A stretch of DNA of 16,642 nucleotides from the NCBI GenBank assembly GCA_002304945.1, contig DBPQ01000027.1:1-16642 (forward strand). The letters run 5' to 3'. The translations under genes and the position numbers were made by a program. A model generated the notes under the pieces. That model did not search any database. It was given only the letters and a program-made list of their open reading frames with translations, and was not told the DNA's origin. This DNA is from Actinomycetales bacterium UBA1416 (GTDB lineage: Bacteria > Actinomycetota > Actinomycetes > Actinomycetales > Actinomycetaceae). Positions 1 through 6,418 of the stretch are shown here, in pieces (position 1 is the stretch's first letter; each line of letters opens with the position of its first letter).

Positions 1-2331
1 GATGATGCCGCGCTCGTCGAGGTTCGCGAGCACGTCCTCCGCCACGTTCGGGATGTCCCGCGTGATCTCCTCCGGCCCCAGCTTGGTCTCGCGCGCGTCG
101 ATCTCGTGCTCCTCGATGTGGATCGAGGTGAGCACGTCGTCCGCGACGAGGCGCTGGGAGAGGATGATGGCGTCCTCGTAGTTGTAGCCCTCCCAGGACA
201 TGAAGGCGACCAGGAGGTTGCGGCCGAGCGACAGCTCGCCGTTCTCGGTGGACGGCCCGTCGGCGATCACGTCACCGGACTCGATCCGCTGGCCCTCGTC
301 CACGACCACGCGCTGGTTGTAGGAGTTGCCCTGGTTGGAGCGGCGGAACTTCGAGATCCGGTACACCTGGCTCGTGCCGTCGTCCGCTGCGACATGGACG
401 CTGTCGGCCGAGACCTCGGTGACGACGCCCGCCTTCGACGCCACGACGACGTCGCCCGCGTCGACCGCCGCACGGTGCTCCATGCCGGTGCCCACGAGCG
501 GGGCCTCGGACCGGATGAGGGGCACGGCCTGGCGCTGCATGTTCGCGCCCATGAGGGCGCGGTTCGCGTCGTCGTGCTCCAGGAACGGGATCATGGCGGT
601 GGCCACGGACACCATCTGGCGCGCGGAGACGTCCATGTAGTCCACCTCGTCGACCGGGACGAGGGCGGGCTCGCCGCCCGTGGTCCGGACGAGGACGTGG
701 TCCTCGAGGAAGTGGCCGTCCTCGTCGATCTGGGCCGAGGCCTGGGCGATGATGTGCCGGTCCTCGTCGTCCGCCGTGAGGAACACGACCTCGTCGGTCA
801 CCACGCCGCCCACGACCTTGCGGTACGGGGTCTCGACGAAGCCGAACGGGTTGATCCGGGCATAAGTGGCCAGCGAACCGATGAGGCCGATGTTCGGTCC
901 CTCAGGGGTCTCGATGGGGCACATGCGGCCGTAGTGCGACGGGTGGACGTCCCGCACCTCCATGCCCGCGCGGTCGCGGGACAGGCCACCGGGGCCGAGA
1001 GCGGAGAGGCGGCGCTTGTGCGTCAGGCCGGCGAGGGGGTTGTTCTGGTCCATGAACTGCGAGAGCTGGGAGGTCCCGAAGAACTCGCGGATCGAGGCGA
1101 CGACCGGGCGGATGTTGATGAGCGTCGTCGGGGTGATCGCCTCGACGTCCTGGGTGGTCATGCGCTCGCGGACCACGCGCTCCATGCGCGACAGCCCGGT
1201 CCGGACCTGGTTCTGGATGAGCTCGCCCACCGCCCGGATGCGGCGGTTGCCGAAGTGGTCGATGTCGTCGGTCTCGACGCGCAGGTCGACCGGCTGGCCG
1301 TTGCGGGTGCCCGGCATCGTCTCGGCACCCTTGTGGAGGGCGCAGAGGTACTTCACCGAGGCGACGATGTCATCGACGCGCAGCACCGACACCGACAACT
1401 CGGCCTCCAGGCCGAGCTTCTTGTTGATCTTGTACCGGCCCACCTTGGCGAGGTCGTACCGCTTCGGGTTGAAGTAGTAGTTGTCCAGGAGGTTCTTGCC
1501 CGCCTCGACCGTGGGGGGCTCACCCGGGCGCACCTTCTTGTAGATGTCGACCAGGGCCTCGTCCTGGGTCTTGACGGTGTCCTTCTCCATGGTCTCGAGG
1601 ACCACCGGGTACTCGGCGAACTCCTCGGCGATCTGCGCCTCGGTCAACCCCAGCGCGCGCAGGAAGTGGGTGACCGACTGCTTGCGCTTGCGGTCGATGC
1701 GCACCCCGACGGCGTCACGCTTGTCGATCTCGAACTCGAGCCAGGCCCCGCGGGACGGGATCACCTTGGTGGTGAAGATGTCCTTGTCCGAGGTCTTGTC
1801 GATCTGCCGCTCGAAGTAGACGCCCGGCGACCGCACGAGCTGGGAGACGACGACGCGCTCGGTCCCGTTGATGATGAACGTGCCGCGCTCGGTCATGAGC
1901 GGGAAGTCCCCCATGAACACGGTCTGCGACTTGATCTCACCGGTGGTGTAGTTCGAGAACTCGGCGGTCACGAACAGGGGTGCCGAGTAGGTGAAGTCCT
2001 TCTCCTTGCACTCGTCAGCGGTGTACTTCGGCGGCTCGAAGCGGTGGTCGCGGAACGACAGCGACATCGTCTGCCCGAAGTCCTCGATCGGGGAGATCTC
2101 CTCGAAGATCTCCTCGAGGCCCGAGGTGGACGGCACGTTCCGGTCCCCGCTGGAGAGGGCCTCCTCCACGCGTGCGCGCCACGCGTCGTTGCCCAGCAGC
2201 CAGTCGAAGCTGTTGGTCTGCAGTCCCAGCAGGTCAGGGGCCTGCAGGGGTTCGTGGATCTTTGCGAAAGAGACTCGGCGGCCGGCCGTGGCGTTCGGAT
2301 TGGCTGAAGAAGGGGTGCGCGAGGCAGCCAA
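1..2331 (-). CDS. rpoB: RNA polymerase beta subunit, N-terminal two thirds (partial)
   Basis: This is the catalytic beta subunit of RNA polymerase. The visible 777 codons are the N-terminal part of a protein that is usually about 1160 residues in actinobacteria; the rest lies beyond position 1. The start is a TTG at 2331, preceded by AGGGAAGG. The product begins LAASRTPSSANPNATAGRR and continues into VSFAKIHEPL and NSFDWLLGND, as in other actinobacterial RpoB. The rifampicin-binding region is at about 985-1083 and reads GTSQLSQFMDQNNPL, then THKRR and LSALGPGG. The Asp, His and Ser commonly changed in resistant mutants are all present, so known resistance substitutions at those three positions are absent. 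rplL lies 188 bases upstream; the gap holds a hairpin and a candidate promoter. Identity is certain. The TTG start is well supported by the ribosome site and by family practice. Confidence 0.98.
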   Translation of the reverse strand, partial: MAASRTPSSANPNATAGRRVSFAKIHEPLQAPDLLGLQTNSFDWLLGNDAWRARVEEALSSGDRNVPSTSGLEEIFEEISPIEDFGQTMSLSFRDHRFEPPKYTADECKEKDFTYSAPLFVTAEFSNYTTGEIKSQTVFMGDFPLMTERGTFIINGTERVVVSQLVRSPGVYFERQIDKTSDKDIFTTKVIPSRGAWLEFEIDKRDAVGVRIDRKRKQSVTHFLRALGLTEAQIAEEFAEYPVVLETMEKDTVKTQDEALVDIYKKVRPGEPPTVEAGKNLLDNYYFNPKRYDLAKVGRYKINKKLGLEAELSVSVLRVDDIVASVKYLCALHKGAETMPGTRNGQPVDLRVETDDIDHFGNRRIRAVGELIQNQVRTGLSRMERVVRERMTTQDVEAITPTTLINIRPVVASIREFFGTSQLSQFMDQNNPLAGLTHKRRLSALGPGGLSRDRAGMEVRDVHPSHYGRMCPIETPEGPNIGLIGSLATYARINPFGFVETPYRKVVGGVVTDEVVFLTADDEDRHIIAQASAQIDEDGHFLEDHVLVRTTGGEPALVPVDEVDYMDVSARQMVSVATAMIPFLEHDDANRALMGANMQRQAVPLIRSEAPLVGTGMEHRAAVDAGDVVVASKAGVVTEVSADSVHVAADDGTSQVYRISKFRRSNQGNSYNQRVVVDEGQRIESGDVIADGPSTENGELSLGRNLLVAFMSWEGYNYEDAIILSQRLVADDVLTSIHIEEHEIDARETKLGPEEITRDIPNVAEDVLANLDERGII

Positions 2332-2423
2332 AGGGTGTCCTTCCCTGCGATTGTGTGTGCACACTGCGCCGGACAAACCTCACCCAGGGTGGGCAATGGG
2401 GGTTTGGGTCAGCGCAAAGCGAC

Positions 2424-2453
2424 AGTCTAATTGGTGCGACGGATGGTGTCCAA
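2424..2453 (-). promoter_or_regulatory. Candidate rpoB promoter
   Basis: On the minus strand TTGGAC (2448-2453) and TAGACT (2424-2429) are separated by 18 bases. Transcription would begin near 2417, giving a leader of about 86 bases. The leader includes the 10-base palindrome GTGTGCACAC (2355-2364). The site has the same build as the candidates before rplJ and tRNA-Trp. A separate rpoB promoter below the rplL hairpin fits what is known for actinobacteria, but the match is judged by eye. Confidence 0.5.
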
Positions 2454-2470
2454 CCGGTCGCGTTCGCGCC

Positions 2471-2503
2471 GACGAGGCCCGCACCCTCGGTGCGGGCCTC
2501 GTC
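2471..2503 (-). terminator. Hairpin between rplL and rpoB (attenuator or terminator)
   Basis: A perfect 15-bp stem (arms 2471-2485 and 2489-2503) closes a 3-base loop, starting 16 bases after the rplL stop codon. No U-tract follows on the minus strand. In many bacteria a partial terminator sits between rplL and rpoB and sets the ratio of ribosomal protein to polymerase transcripts. This hairpin is in the right place for that role, or it may be an RNA-processing site. Confidence 0.65.
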
Positions 2504-2519
2504 GGAGCGCTGGTCGCTG

Positions 2520-2906
2520 CTACTTGAGGACGATGGTGGCGCCGGCCCCCTCGAGGACCTCCTTGGCCTTGTCGGCCGTTTCCTTGTTCACACCCTCGAG
2601 GACGACGCTGGGCGCCGCGTCCACGAGGTCCTTGGCCTCCTTCAGGCCGAGGGAGGTCAGGGCGCGCACCTCCTTGATGACCTGGATCTTCTTGTCGCCG
2701 ATCGCCTCGAGGACGACGTCGAAGGAGTCCTTCTCCTCGACCTCCTCCTCCGCGGCCGCGGCGGCGGGGCCCGCGACGGCGACGGCGGCCGGGGCGGCAG
2801 CGGTGACCTCGAAGACCTCCTCGAACTTCTTCACGAACTCGGAGAGCTCGATTAGGGAGAGCTCCTTGAAAGCCTCGATGAGCTCGTCGGTGGTGAGCTT
2901 CGCCAT
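2520..2906 (-). CDS. rplL: Ribosomal protein bL12 (L7/L12)
   Basis: This is the flexible stalk protein of the large ribosomal subunit; dimers bind L10 and recruit the translational GTPases. At 128 residues it has the usual family length. The N-terminal dimerisation part (about 1-35, MAKLTTDELIEAFKELSLIE) is followed by an Ala/Pro-rich hinge (about 37-53, then a Glu run). The globular C-terminal domain (about 58-128) contains the conserved GLKEAKDLVDAAP stretch that contacts elongation factors. It lies 59 bases downstream of rplJ and is surely co-transcribed with it. The start ATG at 2906 has GGAAGGAA-type Shine-Dalgarno bases just upstream. The stop is TAG. Nothing is unusual about the gene itself. 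Confidence 0.99.
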   Translation of the reverse strand: MAKLTTDELIEAFKELSLIELSEFVKKFEEVFEVTAAAPAAVAVAGPAAAAAEEEVEEKDSFDVVLEAIGDKKIQVIKEVRALTSLGLKEAKDLVDAAPSVVLEGVNKETADKAKEVLEGAGATIVLK

Positions 2907-2965
2907 GGTGGCGTTCCTTCCGTTGGATCTGCTACGCGAGCAGGGGGGTGGTGGTGTGAGACCTC

Positions 2966-3487
2966 TCAGGCCTCGGCAGCCTGCTTCTCGCGCAGGGCCT
3001 CGATGGTGCGCACGGCCTTGGAGGCGGGTGCGGTGAAGACGTACGCGGCCTGGAACAGCGAGGCCTTGAGGGCTCCGGCGGTCTTGGCGAGCAACACGTC
3101 GCGGGATTCGAGCTCGGCAAGCTTGATGACGTCGTCGGCCGAGAGGATCCGGCCGTCGAGGACACCTCCCCTGATGACGAGCTGAGGGTTCGCCTTGGCG
3201 AAGTCCTTGAGAGCCTTGGCCGCCACCGGCGGCTCACCGCTGACGAAGGTCAGGGCGATCGGACCCGTGAGGTGCTCGGCGAGGTCGCCGACTCCCGCCT
3301 CCCGGGCCGCGATGGACGCAAGGGTGTTCTTCGCCACGGCGTAGGTCGCAGTGCCGCTGAGCGAGCGCCGGAGGTCCTTGAGCTTGCTGACGCTCAGGCC
3401 CCGGTACTCGGTCAGGAGCACGGCGGAGGACCCGCGGAACATGTCCGCGAGCTCGGCAACTGCTGCTGCCTTGTCAGGCCTCGCCAT
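2966..3487 (-). CDS. rplJ: Ribosomal protein uL10
   Basis: L10 is the base of the ribosomal stalk; it binds 23S rRNA and carries the L12 dimers on its C-terminal helix. The product has 173 residues starting MARPDKAAAVAELADMFRG, which is the normal actinobacterial form. It includes TEYRGLSVSKLKDLRR and VAKNTLASIAA in the RNA-binding domain (about 20-60), and the alanine-rich C-terminal helix that ends in EALREKQAAEA. I chose the ATG at 3487 because GGAAGGAGAGG lies just upstream and the family start fits; the frame stays open 12 codons further up to a start at 3523, which is less likely. It forms an operon with rplL. Its roughly 145-base leader looks like an L10-responsive leader, so autoregulation by the L10-L12 complex is likely. 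Confidence 0.98.
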   Translation of the reverse strand: MARPDKAAAVAELADMFRGSSAVLLTEYRGLSVSKLKDLRRSLSGTATYAVAKNTLASIAAREAGVGDLAEHLTGPIALTFVSGEPPVAAKALKDFAKANPQLVIRGGVLDGRILSADDVIKLAELESRDVLLAKTAGALKASLFQAAYVFTAPASKAVRTIEALREKQAAEA

Positions 3488-3633
3488 GGCCTCTCCTTCC
3501 GTTGTGTGACACCGGCCGACCACAAGGGAAAAGCCCCGGCGCAGGGGCGCACGGGGCTCGGAAGCTTCGTTCGCCTGCGCGGGTTCCTCGCGGACTTGGC
3601 CCCACCGAAGTGGGTGACCGGCGGTCTTGGGCA
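3488..3633 (-). promoter_or_regulatory. rplJ leader RNA, L10-leader type
   Basis: The sequence between the candidate rplJ promoter and the rplJ start folds well. The start-proximal arm of the transcript contains AAGACCGCCGGTC, followed by a CCCAC-UUCG-GUGGG hairpin (3601-3614), and then GCGCAGGCGAACGAAGC. Next comes a terminator-like stem with a U-rich tail (3524-3558). This order resembles the L10 leader found in actinobacteria (Rfam family L10_leader), in which L10(L12)4 binds the leader and lowers expression of its own operon. The family match rests on layout and sequence memory, not on a covariance-model search. Confidence 0.65.
3524..3558 (-). terminator. Attenuator-like terminator in the rplJ leader
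   Basis: A 7-bp outer stem (3532-3538 with 3552-3558) is stacked on a 4-bp GCGC inner stem with a 4-base loop and one bulged base (3551). It is followed on the minus strand by TTTTCCCTT. This is the only hairpin in the window with a fair U-tract. It ends about 37 bases before the rplJ start, so it could stop transcription before the gene unless the leader folds otherwise. Confidence 0.6.
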
Positions 3634-3639
3634 GTGTTC

Positions 3640-3669
3640 AGCCTACCTCCCCCGGCGGCCGCCCTCCAA
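3640..3669 (-). promoter_or_regulatory. Candidate rplJ-rplL promoter
   Basis: On the minus strand TTGGAG (3664-3669) and TAGGCT (3640-3645) are 18 bases apart. Transcription would start near 3633, giving a leader of about 145 bases. The site lies below the strong rplA hairpin, which fits rplJ-rplL being a separate transcription unit from rplK-rplA. Confidence 0.5.
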
Positions 3670-3704
3670 ACCGGGAACGCACCGCGACGGGGAGAATCCT
3701 CACA

Positions 3705-3742
3705 GTCCGGTGGCCGGCACCCATGGGGGCCGGCCACCGGAC
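3705..3742 (-). terminator. Hairpin terminator after rplA
   Basis: A perfect 14-bp stem (3705-3718 with 3729-3742) has a 10-base loop, ACCCATGGGG, that can itself pair partly. It lies 45 bases after the rplA stop. There is no clear U-tract, which is common for terminators in high-GC actinobacteria. It probably ends the secE-nusG-rplK-rplA transcript. Confidence 0.7.
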
Positions 3743-3752
3743 CGTTCGAACA

Positions 3753-3803
3753 TCAGGAGGCGTCCTCGTTCAGGAGGCGTCCTCGTTCAGGAGGCGTCCT
3801 CGC
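3753..3803 (-). repeat. 17-base tandem repeat, three copies, starting inside the end of rplA
   Basis: Three head-to-tail copies of a 17-base unit (plus strand TCAGGAGGCGTCCTCG followed by T or C) occupy 3787-3803, 3770-3786 and 3753-3769. The first copy is the last 17 bases of rplA, including its TGA stop; the other two follow the gene. The two outer copies are identical and differ from the first at one base. Because 17 is not a multiple of three, the three TGA triplets fall in all three reading frames. Confidence 0.97.
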
Positions 3804-4503
3804 TGAGGAGGTTCCGGGTCTTCGCCGGGTCGACCGGGATCCCGGGGCCCATCGTGGTCGACATCGTCGCCTTCAGGACGTAGCGCCCCTTGGAGGTGGC
3901 GGGCTTGTGCCGGATGATCTCCTCCTGGGCGGCGGCGTAGTTCTCCACCAGCTGCTTCTCGTCGAACGAGGTCTTGCCGATGATGAAGGCGAGGTTGCCG
4001 TGCCGGTCCACGCGGAACTCGATCCGGCCACCCTTGATGTCGGAGACCGCCTTGGCGACGTCCATCGTCACGGTGCCGGTCTTCGGGTTGGGCATGAGGC
4101 CACGCGGGCCGAGGATGCGGCCGAGACGGCCGACCTTCCCCATGAGGTCCGGGGTGGCGACGGCGGCGTCGAAATCGGTGTACCCGGCCGCCACCTTCGC
4201 GATCAGCTCGTCACCACCGACCTCGTCCGCGCCGGCGTCGATCGCCTGCTGGGCACGCTCACCGACGGCGAAGACCAGGACCCGAGCGGTCTTGCCGGTG
4301 CCGTGCGGCAGGGAGACGGTGCCACGCACCATCTGGTCCGCCTTGCGGGGGTCGACGCCGAGGCGGTACATGACCTCGACGGTGGCGTCGAACTTCGTGA
4401 TCGACGTCTCCTTGGCCAGGCGCACGGCCTGGAGGGGCGAGTACAGGACGCCCGGGTGGATCTTCTCCGAGACCTTCCTGTAGGTCTTGCTGCGCGTTGT
4501 CAT
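3787..4503 (-). CDS. rplA: Ribosomal protein uL1
   Basis: L1 forms the mobile stalk at the ribosomal E site and in many bacteria also represses its own operon. The product has 238 residues, the usual length. It contains TVSLPHGTGKTARVLVFA, the conserved GRLGRILGPRGLMPNPK stretch at about 127-143, and GRIEFRVDRHGNLAFIIGK. The ATG at 4503 is preceded by GAAGGAGA. It follows rplK by 70 bases. The last codons (encoding EDAS and the TGA) are the first copy of a 17-base tandem triplication that continues past the gene. In frame, the sequence after the stop stays open for 28 more codons before another TGA, so leaky termination would add a short basic tail; I see no evidence that this happens. Confidence 0.98.
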   Translation of the reverse strand: MTTRSKTYRKVSEKIHPGVLYSPLQAVRLAKETSITKFDATVEVMYRLGVDPRKADQMVRGTVSLPHGTGKTARVLVFAVGERAQQAIDAGADEVGGDELIAKVAAGYTDFDAAVATPDLMGKVGRLGRILGPRGLMPNPKTGTVTMDVAKAVSDIKGGRIEFRVDRHGNLAFIIGKTSFDEKQLVENYAAAQEEIIRHKPATSKGRYVLKATMSTTMGPGIPVDPAKTRNLLSEDAS

Positions 4504-4573
4504 CTGCTTCTCCTTCGCAGTCGTGGTGCGGGCCCGCGCGGCCCTTCCACTGGTGTCTCGACGTGGATGTCGT

Positions 4574-5008
4574 CTACTGCTCGACGGTGATGCCCATGGA
4601 GCGGGCGGTGCCGGCGATGATCTTCGCGGCGGCCTCGACGTCGTTCGCGTTGAGGTCCACCAGCTTGGTCTGGGCGATCTCGCGCACCTGGTCCCTGGTC
4701 AGCGACGCGACCTTGGTGGTGTGCGGTGTGGCGGATCCCTTGGACACGCCAGCCGCCTTCTTGATGAGCTCGGCCGCCGGAGGGGTCTTGGTGATGAACG
4801 TGAAGGAACGGTCCTCGTAGACCGTGATCTCCACGGGGATCACGTTGCCACGCTGGGATTCCGTCGCGGCGTTGTACGCCTTGCAGAACTCCATGATGTT
4901 GACGCCGTGCTGGCCGAGCGCCGGTCCGATCGGCGGCGCCGGGGTGGCGGCACCAGCCTGGATCTGGAGCTTGATCAGCCCGGCCACCTTCTTCTTCTTG
5001 GGAGGCAT
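4574..5008 (-). CDS. rplK: Ribosomal protein uL11
   Basis: L11 binds the GTPase-associated region of 23S rRNA together with L10, and is needed for the stringent response sensor RelA/Rel and for thiopeptide action. The 144-residue product begins MPPKKKKVAGLIKLQIQAG and keeps the proline-rich APPIGPALGQHGVNIMEFCK segment (about 24-43) that contacts factors and thiopeptides. The C-terminal RNA-binding domain includes ARSMGITVE. The ATG at 5008 is preceded by AAGGACC. It sits between nusG (55-base gap) and rplA (70-base gap) in the classical order. Nothing is unusual. Confidence 0.99.
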   Translation of the reverse strand: MPPKKKKVAGLIKLQIQAGAATPAPPIGPALGQHGVNIMEFCKAYNAATESQRGNVIPVEITVYEDRSFTFITKTPPAAELIKKAAGVSKGSATPHTTKVASLTRDQVREIAQTKLVDLNANDVEAAAKIIAGTARSMGITVEQ

Positions 5009-5063
5009 TTCGGGTCCTTACCTGTGTGGATCGTGCCGTGGGCGGTTCTGCTGCCCGCGGCGC

Positions 5064-5837
5064 TCAGATCTTCGCGACCTGAGAGAACGAGAGTTCGACC
5101 GGGGTCTCGCGGCCGAAGATCGAGACCAGCACCTTGAGCTTCTGGTTCTCGGGACTGATCTCCGAGATCGTGGCGGGCAGGGTCTCGAAGGGCCCGTCGG
5201 TGACGGTGACGGACTCGCCGACCTCGAAGTCGACCTCGACCGTCTTCGCGGCCTTCCCGCCACCACCGGCGGACCTCGGCGCCGAGGCGGGCGCCTTGGT
5301 CCGGGCGGGCGCGAGCATCGAGAACACCTCGTCCTCGCTGAGCGGCACCGGGTCGTGGGAGTTGCCGACGAAACCGGTGACGCCGGGGGTGTGACGGACC
5401 GCGCCCCAGGAGTCGTTGTTCATGTCCATGCGGACGAGCACGTAGGAGGGGATCCGGACGCGAGTGACCAGCTTGCGCTGGGCGTTCTTGATCTCGACCA
5501 CCTCCTCCATCGGCACCTCGACCTGGAAGATGTAGTCCTCCATGTTGAGCGACTGGATGCGGAACTCCAGGTTCTGCTTCACGCGCTTCTCGTAGCCCGC
5601 GTACGAGTGAACCACGTACCACCGGCCCGGCAGGGAGCGCAGCTCGGCACGGAACTGCTCCGCCGGGTCCAGTTCCTCCTCGGGCGCGTCCTCCACGGGG
5701 GCTGCGGCCTCCGGGGTGTCGGACGGGGCGTCGACGGCGTCGCCGGACGTGGCGTCGATGGCGTCGCCGGAATCGCCGGACGTGGCGTCGGGGACGTCGA
5801 CGACGTCGTCGGAGGTGGACTCGAAGTCTTCAGGCAA
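5064..5837 (-). CDS. nusG: Transcription termination/antitermination factor NusG
   Basis: NusG binds the RNA polymerase clamp and links it to ribosomes or Rho. From the TTG at 5837 the product has 257 residues. It has an acidic, low-complexity N-terminal arm (1-60) with a DATSGD repeat, and an NGN domain (about 70-165) with GRWYVVHSYAGYEKRVK, YVLVRMDMNNDSWGAVR and TPGVTGFVGN. A Gly/Ala/Lys-rich linker (about 181-198) leads to a KOW domain (about 205-257) with FEVGESVTVTDGPF. The long acidic arm is typical of actinobacterial NusG. The start is the weakest point: no clear Shine-Dalgarno sits close to the TTG (AGAAAG lies 12 bases upstream), and the frame runs back into secE without an ATG. The gap to secE is 23 bases. 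Identity is certain; the start is likely. Confidence 0.95.
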   Translation of the reverse strand: MPEDFESTSDDVVDVPDATSGDSGDAIDATSGDAVDAPSDTPEAAAPVEDAPEEELDPAEQFRAELRSLPGRWYVVHSYAGYEKRVKQNLEFRIQSLNMEDYIFQVEVPMEEVVEIKNAQRKLVTRVRIPSYVLVRMDMNNDSWGAVRHTPGVTGFVGNSHDPVPLSEDEVFSMLAPARTKAPASAPRSAGGGGKAAKTVEVDFEVGESVTVTDGPFETLPATISEISPENQKLKVLVSIFGRETPVELSFSQVAKI

Positions 5838-5860
5838 GGAAATGACCAGCTTTCTGAGCG

Positions 5861-6112
5861 TCAGCTTCCGAAGATGAACAACACGGCCTGGCCGAACAGG
5901 AAGTCCAGCACGCCGACGAAGGCCATGATCGCGAGCACGAACACGATGACCACGACGAAGAAGGTCCACAGCTCGGTGCGCGAGGGGCGCACGACCTTGC
6001 GGAGCTCGGCCACGATCTGGCGGAGGAAGAGGGACAGGCGCGCGAAGAGGCCCCGCTTCGCAGCGGGGGCGGTGCCCGCCTTGCGGGGTGCGCTCGGTGC
6101 GCTGTCGCTCAT
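5861..6112 (-). CDS. secE: Preprotein translocase subunit SecE
   Basis: SecE clamps the SecY channel in the cytoplasmic membrane and is essential for Sec export. The 83-residue product has a basic soluble arm, the amphipathic motif VAELRKVVRPSRTEL (about 34-48), and one transmembrane helix (about 49-72), the single-helix form usual in actinobacteria. I chose the ATG at 6112 because GAGGAA lies upstream and the size fits. The frame is open further upstream, but only through the tRNA gene. It is the first protein gene of the secE-nusG-rplK-rplA operon and follows tRNA-Trp by 68 bases, an arrangement common in actinobacteria. Confidence 0.97.
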   Translation of the reverse strand: MSDSAPSAPRKAGTAPAAKRGLFARLSLFLRQIVAELRKVVRPSRTELWTFFVVVIVFVLAIMAFVGVLDFLFGQAVLFIFGS

Positions 6113-6180
6113 ACGTTCCTCAGTCCTCGGTCCGGGGGGCGGCGTGGCGCCGCATCGATCCGCAGCGGTGCTGCTCCCTG

Positions 6181-6253
6181 CAGGGCAGGAGGGACTCGAA
6201 CCCACAACCGCCGGTTTTGGAGACCGGTGCGCTGCCAATTGCGCCACTGCCCT
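6181..6253 (-). tRNA. tRNA-Trp (anticodon CCA)
   Basis: The 73-base cloverleaf has a perfect 7-bp acceptor stem (AGGGCAG with CTGCCCT), a D stem GCGC/GCGC, and a 5-bp anticodon stem around the loop CTCCAAA with anticodon CCA at 6218-6220. The variable loop is CGGTT, the T loop is TTCGAGT and the discriminator is G. CCA is not encoded; the bases after the discriminator are CAG. The T stem GTGGG/CCCTC has a U-U mismatch at the second pair (6204 and 6190). It lies just upstream of secE and is probably co-transcribed with it. Confidence 0.95.
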
Positions 6254-6277
6254 TCGTGCGCCGGAACGCACTGACCG

Positions 6278-6306
6278 ATCCTACCCCACCGCAGGGCGCG
6301 GTCGAT
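6278..6306 (-). promoter_or_regulatory. Second candidate promoter before tRNA-Trp
   Basis: On the minus strand TAGGAT (6278-6283) is preceded at 16-17 bases by TCGACC/ATCGAC (6300-6306). Transcription would start about 18 bases before the tRNA. The -10 is good and the -35 is weak. It may work in tandem with the stronger site at 6334-6363. Confidence 0.4.
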
Positions 6307-6333
6307 CGGCTGGCCCCGTGAGGGACCCGGACG

Positions 6334-6363
6334 ATTCTACGGGCAGCACGAGCGGAAGTCCAA
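6334..6363 (-). promoter_or_regulatory. Main candidate promoter for tRNA-Trp and secE
   Basis: On the minus strand TTGGAC (6358-6363) and TAGAAT (6334-6339, five of six consensus bases) are 18 bases apart. It is the best promoter match in the window and has the same build as the rplJ and rpoB sites. The start would be near 6327, about 75 bases before the mature tRNA. The leader would need 5' processing by RNase P. Confidence 0.6.
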
Positions 6364-6418
6364 GCGCGAGCGTCCACGTGATGGCGCCCCGTGACCGGGG
6401 TCGCACCCGTCTGCCACC

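Noticed and set aside
985..1083. Possible rifampicin-resistance changes in rpoB
   Set aside because: The Asp, His and Ser positions most often changed in resistant strains are all the normal residues; small differences nearby look like ordinary actinobacterial variation.
106..2307. A 733-codon open frame on the plus strand opposite rpoB
   Set aside because: It is the antisense shadow of rpoB in high-GC DNA. Its translation is low-complexity, rich in Asp, Val, Arg and Gly, with no recognisable domain, while the minus strand encodes clear RpoB.
6113..6271. N-terminal extension of the SecE frame
   Set aside because: It passes through the tRNA-Trp gene and has no SecE similarity. The ATG at 6112 has its own ribosome site.
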